Below, in pieces: positions 6,773 to 9,817 of a stretch of DNA of 9,817 nucleotides. Both the position numbers and the translations under genes were made by a program. This DNA is from Proteobacteria bacterium UBA4575 (GTDB lineage: Bacteria > Pseudomonadota > Gammaproteobacteria > UBA4575), in assembly GCA_002386945.1 (NCBI GenBank), contig DGKH01000078.1, positions 8,422-18,238 of the forward strand, given 5' to 3'. The notes beneath the pieces were generated by a model. The model had not been told where the DNA came from and did not search any database. It saw only the letters and a program-made list of their open reading frames with translations. Every line of letters begins with the position of its first letter. Position 1 is the first letter of the stretch.

Positions 6773-7972
6773 TTACTTCGCGTAGTTATATACGGGCTGC
6801 AATCGGTAGCCCTTTAACGACTGCGCGAAATCTTGCAGTATCTCTATTCCGGTCTGCTCGGCCATTTGGCACCATTCCGCCAAAGCATGTAATAAACCCT
6901 CATTATTTTCATAACGTTGTCGCCATAATTGCTTCAACTGTTGCTGGCACTCATAAACCACACGCAATTGCTCACTGTCGGCCAATACTTGATTCAGCTC
7001 ATGTAACTTAGCGTGACTGACTTGGTCAGGCTCTAGTACTAAGGTCTTTTTAATACGACTGAGCGCCCGTTTATACACATCATCGGCCAACCCCATTTCC
7101 TTTCGCAGTATCGGCAGGGTGACCTTATGCGCATAATCTGCCATCAAATGTAATCGGCTAGACACCATTGCACTAACGGCCTCTAAATCTAAAGTCGTAG
7201 AATAACGGTCACTTGCCAGTGGGCGTGGCGCAACCTTACGCACAGAGGCCAAACCAACGCTCTTCAGCAGCCAGATGTAACCCCAACCCAAGTCGAACTC
7301 CCATGGTCGGATGGAAAACTTGGCAGAGCTCGGATAGGCATGATGATTATTATGTAGTTCTTCGCCACCGACGACAAAGGCAACATTCATTAGATTGGTT
7401 GCGGAATCATCGGTCTCAAAATTGCGGTAGCCCCAATAGTGCCCTACGCCATTGATAAATCCAGCGGCAAAGATAGGGATCCATATCATCTGAATTGCCC
7501 AATAAGTCAGCCCCATAGAACCAAATAGTGTGACAAATGCGATTAATAAAATAATGATGCCTAGACTCGAGTAGCGCGAGTAAACATGGCGCTCAATGAA
7601 ATCATTTGGGGTGCCATGACCATATTCACGGCTAATCTCAGGGTCACGCGCGGCACGCGCATACAGCTCAGCACCTTGCGACATCACCTGCCATATACCC
7701 AGCACCTGCGGACTATGTGGATCTTCATCGGTCTCAGTTTTGGCATGATGCTTACGATGTACCGCCACCCATTGGCGCGTCACCATAGCGGTAGTCAGCC
7801 ACAACCATAGACGAAACACGTGACTGATTAGAGGATGCAGATCGACCGCACGATGCGCCTGACAGCGATGCAGATAGAGCGTCACTGAAACAATCGTGAG
7901 ATGGGTGCTTGCTAGGACAAAGAGGCCTTCTTGCCACAGGGTCCACTCGAGTAATCCGTCTAAGAGCTGCAT
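6773..7972 (-). CDS. Membrane fatty-acid desaturase (acyl-CoA/acyl-lipid delta-9 type) with ISL3-like C-terminal extension
   Basis: Probable di-iron integral-membrane desaturase introducing a double bond into acyl chains for membrane fluidity. In 399 residues the three histidine boxes are clear: HRCQAH (35-40), HRKHH (72-76) and HNNHH (207-211). The extra His of GHYWGYRN is H178, and DPHSP is at 84-88. Hydrophobic segments near 15-34, 51-66, 136-157 and 158-175 fit the family topology. The desaturase core ends near residue 245. The remaining 150 residues are predicted helical, and from about 305 to 390 they resemble, by eye, the C-terminal helical part of ISL3-family transposases. No catalytic DDE residues are evident in that segment. 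Similar 390-400-residue desaturases are known in Pseudomonas (DesB). No TetR-type regulator gene is adjacent. Position of the double bond and substrate form are not determinable here. Confidence 0.9.
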   Translation of the reverse strand: MQLLDGLLEWTLWQEGLFVLASTHLTIVSVTLYLHRCQAHRAVDLHPLISHVFRLWLWLTTAMVTRQWVAVHRKHHAKTETDEDPHSPQVLGIWQVMSQGAELYARAARDPEISREYGHGTPNDFIERHVYSRYSSLGIIILLIAFVTLFGSMGLTYWAIQMIWIPIFAAGFINGVGHYWGYRNFETDDSATNLMNVAFVVGGEELHNNHHAYPSSAKFSIRPWEFDLGWGYIWLLKSVGLASVRKVAPRPLASDRYSTTLDLEAVSAMVSSRLHLMADYAHKVTLPILRKEMGLADDVYKRALSRIKKTLVLEPDQVSHAKLHELNQVLADSEQLRVVYECQQQLKQLWRQRYENNEGLLHALAEWCQMAEQTGIEILQDFAQSLKGYRLQPVYNYAK

Positions 7973-8201
7973 TTAAAAATCCATTCTAATAAGAACACCT
8001 GATGATACTTAGGCCGAGCAGCCCCCGCAAGCAAGCGACCAGTGCAAACAAGGATTAGTCGATGAAAACTATAGATCTCGATGTATAGATATGAATTTGA
8101 ACAAGGGTTATCTCGACACCTGAAAATGATACTATTAGCAGTCTGTCAGCAAGGTTTTAATAGCCCACAGACAGAAGCGATAGGAAAACCTAAGATCAAG
8201 C
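7973..8201. other. Divergent gap between desaturase and chorismatase
   Basis: 229 nt with no credible gene; the ATG frames seen are about 10 codons or fewer. A possible extended -10, TGATACTAT, lies at 8127-8135 on the plus strand. Inverted 6-bp arms GTCTGT (8141-8146) and ACAGAC (8167-8172) enclose a 20-nt loop in the putative chorismatase leader. TAGGAAAA at 8181-8188 is too far (16 nt) from the ATG to be a normal Shine-Dalgarno; TAAGAT at 8191 is nearer but weak. Confidence 0.4.
8127..8135 (+). promoter_or_regulatory. Possible extended -10 for the chorismatase-mutM unit
   Basis: TGATACTAT (TGn plus TACTAT) with no recognisable -35 at 16-18 nt. If used, the leader would be about 60 nt and would include the GTCTGT/ACAGAC inverted repeat. 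Motif inspection only. Confidence 0.3.
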
Positions 8202-9200
8202 ATGCAACGGCACATTCTGCCAAATCATAGCGACATGGATACTAAACAACAGCAACTACACCTCAGTACGAGCAACAGTGATGATCAGGCTGGCTTTAGA
8301 CTCTGTTATGGCAATCAACCGTCTACCGATAGCGACTTATTGATCCCACTGCAGGGCTTACAGGCAAACACTTGCTACGATCAATGGCAGGGACTAACAC
8401 CTTTAGCCGTTGAACAGTCAGCCTCTGTCTTCCACAACGACGACTATCTACTGGCCGTTGTATCAAGCAGTGAGCTGCAAACAGATGACATGTCTGCTGC
8501 CAGCTATGCAGGCTACAGCCGCATCTTTCAACTGATGGAAAAACATGGCTATCCGCAATTGCTACGCACCTGGAGCTACTTCCCCAACATTACTGAGGGT
8601 GATCAGGTCAATGCCTATCAACAGTTTTGCTCGGGCCGAAGCCAGGCTTATCAAGAACATGCCGTCAGCTCTAGTGAGCCCAAGTATCCAGCAGCCACTG
8701 TCATAGGTCATCATGCCAGCGGCTTTCAGCTCTATTTTATAGCGGCTAAACAGGCTGGCATCAGTATAGAGAACCCGCGCCAAGTTAACGCCTTTAATTA
8801 CCCAGTGAGCTATAGCAAAGATGCGCCTCTATTTGCCCGAGCGCTATTGCATACCACCGCGACACAACATGTTTTATTTATCTCAGGCACAGCAAGCATC
8901 ATTGGCCATGAGACTCGGCATCAAGACCAAGCCTTAGCACAGCTACAAGAATGCCTACGCAATATTGAACAGTTATTAGTAAATGCTGAGCAGTCTGATT
9001 TTCCAAAAACTGCATTAGAAAATATGACGCAGCTCAAGGTCTATATTAAAAATGCCGAAGACTATGCTGAATTGCGAGCCGCCCTGGCCACTCGTCTAGG
9101 CTCGCTAGAACATGTTCAATTCTTTCATGCTGACATGTGTCGTAGTGACCTATTGGTAGAGATTGAAGCGATCGCCATGCAGCCGGTGTGTGCAACTTAG
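8202..9200 (+). CDS. Chorismatase, XanB2/FkbO/Hyg5 family (3- or 4-hydroxybenzoate synthase-like)
   Basis: Probable cytosolic enzyme hydrolysing chorismate to pyruvate plus a hydroxybenzoate or dihydroxycyclohexadiene acid. The 332 residues fit the family (about 330-345), which has a RidA/YjgF-like fold. Family blocks recognised from memory are HGYPQLLRTWSYFPNI (115-130), QFCSGR (141-146), IENPRQVNAFNYP (189-201), FISGTASIIGHET (226-238) and DMCRSDLLVEIEA (311-323). Known members make 3-HBA and 4-HBA (XanB2, feeding xanthomonadin and ubiquinone), 3-HBA (Hyg5) or DHCHC (FkbO). The product class cannot be told without the active-site alignment. A second Met at residue 12 (8235) is a possible start, but neither has a good Shine-Dalgarno. 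No pigment, aryl-polyene or polyketide gene is adjacent. mutM follows after 3 nt, so the two are probably co-transcribed. Role in ubiquinone precursor supply is inference. Confidence 0.87.
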   Translation: MQRHILPNHSDMDTKQQQLHLSTSNSDDQAGFRLCYGNQPSTDSDLLIPLQGLQANTCYDQWQGLTPLAVEQSASVFHNDDYLLAVVSSSELQTDDMSAASYAGYSRIFQLMEKHGYPQLLRTWSYFPNITEGDQVNAYQQFCSGRSQAYQEHAVSSSEPKYPAATVIGHHASGFQLYFIAAKQAGISIENPRQVNAFNYPVSYSKDAPLFARALLHTTATQHVLFISGTASIIGHETRHQDQALAQLQECLRNIEQLLVNAEQSDFPKTALENMTQLKVYIKNAEDYAELRAALATRLGSLEHVQFFHADMCRSDLLVEIEAIAMQPVCAT

Positions 9201-9203
9201 ATC

Positions 9204-9817
9204 ATGCCAGAACTACCTGAGGTCGAAACAACCAAACGTGGCATAGAGCGTCACGTCACTGAGGCCACCGTCCTCGGCGTAATCGCACATAGCCCTAAAC
9301 TACGCTGGCCGATCCCACAGAATTTAGCTGAGTTACTGGTAGGCCAGCGCATTGAATCAATTAGTCGACGCGCCAAATATCTTTTGCTCAACACCGCCAA
9401 GGGCTGCTTAATTATTCACCTCGGCATGTCCGGCAGTCTGCGCATTGCACCTCCGAATAGCCAAGCCAAAGCACACGATCGTTTTGAACTCATCCTGAGC
9501 AGTGGCATCCTACGTCTACGTGACCCAAGAAAATTTGGCGCTGTACTCTGGACTGAAGAACCTATTGAACAACATCGTTTGATTGCACCTCTAGGCCCCG
9601 AACCATTCGCAGCAGAATGTAATGCTGATTATTTGTTTCAACGCTCGCGTGGGCGTAACGGCAGCATTAAGGAATTCATTATGAATTCCCATATCGTGGT
9701 TGGGGTTGGCAACATCTATGCTGCCGAATCTTTATTCGCCGCTGGCATCCATCCAAAGCGCGCTGCGGGCCGTGTCTCAAAAAAACGCTATGCCATCCTA
9801 ATAGAGCATATTCAACA
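9204..9817 (+). CDS. mutM: Formamidopyrimidine-DNA glycosylase, N-terminal part (cut by window edge)
   Basis: Bifunctional glycosylase/AP lyase that removes 8-oxoguanine and formamidopyrimidines from DNA. 204 codons of about 270 are present. The N-terminus MPELPEVETT carries the catalytic proline (residue 2 before Met removal) and glutamate. The conserved Lys is K58 in AKYLL, HLGMSG is at 72-77, and DPRKFGA is at 107-113. The helix-two-turn-helix region reads SIKEFIMNSHIVVGVGNIYAAE across residues 154-175. The C-terminal zinc finger lies beyond the edge. The ATG is 3 nt after the chorismatase stop, with no Shine-Dalgarno of its own, suggesting translational coupling. In E. coli mutM follows rpmG directly. 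A 19-bp palindrome lies inside the gene at 9671-9689. Confidence 0.97.
   Translation, partial: MPELPEVETTKRGIERHVTEATVLGVIAHSPKLRWPIPQNLAELLVGQRIESISRRAKYLLLNTAKGCLIIHLGMSGSLRIAPPNSQAKAHDRFELILSSGILRLRDPRKFGAVLWTEEPIEQHRLIAPLGPEPFAAECNADYLFQRSRGRNGSIKEFIMNSHIVVGVGNIYAAESLFAAGIHPKRAAGRVSKKRYAILIEHIQ
9671..9689. repeat. 19-bp palindrome inside mutM
   Basis: GGAATTCAT and ATGAATTCC are exact inverted 9-bp arms around a single T, with two GAATTC sites. It encodes part of the conserved segment KEFIMNS of MutM, so it can be explained by coding constraint and chance. Confidence 0.6.

Noticed and set aside
7213..7810. Plus-strand reading frames inside the desaturase gene
   Set aside because: They are antisense to the conserved histidine-box region, with low-complexity and unlikely protein content.
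9671..9689. 19-bp palindrome in mutM as a binding or recombination site
   Set aside because: It encodes a conserved MutM segment and lies mid-gene with no flanking signal, so chance within coding constraint is the simplest explanation.

Overview
The window looks like chromosome of a mid-GC gammaproteobacterium, probably a marine or environmental relative of Pseudomonas or Cellvibrio. This rests on protein similarity recalled from memory: the Rho, L28, L33, FolB and Cca proteins are close to their E. coli and Pseudomonas versions, and the gene orders trxA-rho, cca-uppP-folB and rpmB-rpmG-mutM are known gammaproteobacterial neighbourhoods. No rRNA, tRNA, CRISPR array, intact IS element or phage gene was seen. 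The assignment below family level is inference.

Layout. Positions 1-587 (minus) hold the N-terminal half of rho, cut by the window edge. It is preceded on the same strand by trxA (836-1162). Divergent from trxA is an NDUFA9-like NAD(P)-binding atypical SDR (1357-2244). A hairpin then separates it from cca (2342-3505), which meets uppP (3512-4303, minus) tail to tail with 6 nt between stops. After a 289-nt gene-free gap comes a pterin/folate group: a pteridine reductase-type SDR (4593-5339, plus) converging on the overlapping folB-folK pair (6214-5370, minus). rpmB-rpmG (6361-6767, plus) follow, divergent from folB. Then come a membrane fatty-acid desaturase (6773-7972, minus), a XanB2/FkbO/Hyg5-type chorismatase (8202-9200, plus) and the first three quarters of mutM (9204 to the edge, plus).

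How the genes fit together. FolB and FolK catalyse consecutive steps of dihydropterin synthesis. The nearby pteridine reductase could reduce pterins or dihydrofolate. Cca and the two ribosomal proteins serve translation, UppP recycles the lipid carrier for the cell wall, and MutM repairs oxidised guanine. In E. coli rpmB-rpmG-mutM are contiguous. Here a desaturase and a chorismatase lie between rpmG and mutM, so this is the most accessory-like part of the window.

Points of most interest are: the desaturase C-terminal region, which resembles the C-terminal part of ISL3-family transposases; the stand-alone chorismatase next to mutM; a Cca that has lost the HD-domain signature; and a structured, apparently Shine-Dalgarno-poor rho leader with a tandem repeat against the start codon. 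I did not find a clearly new multi-gene system.
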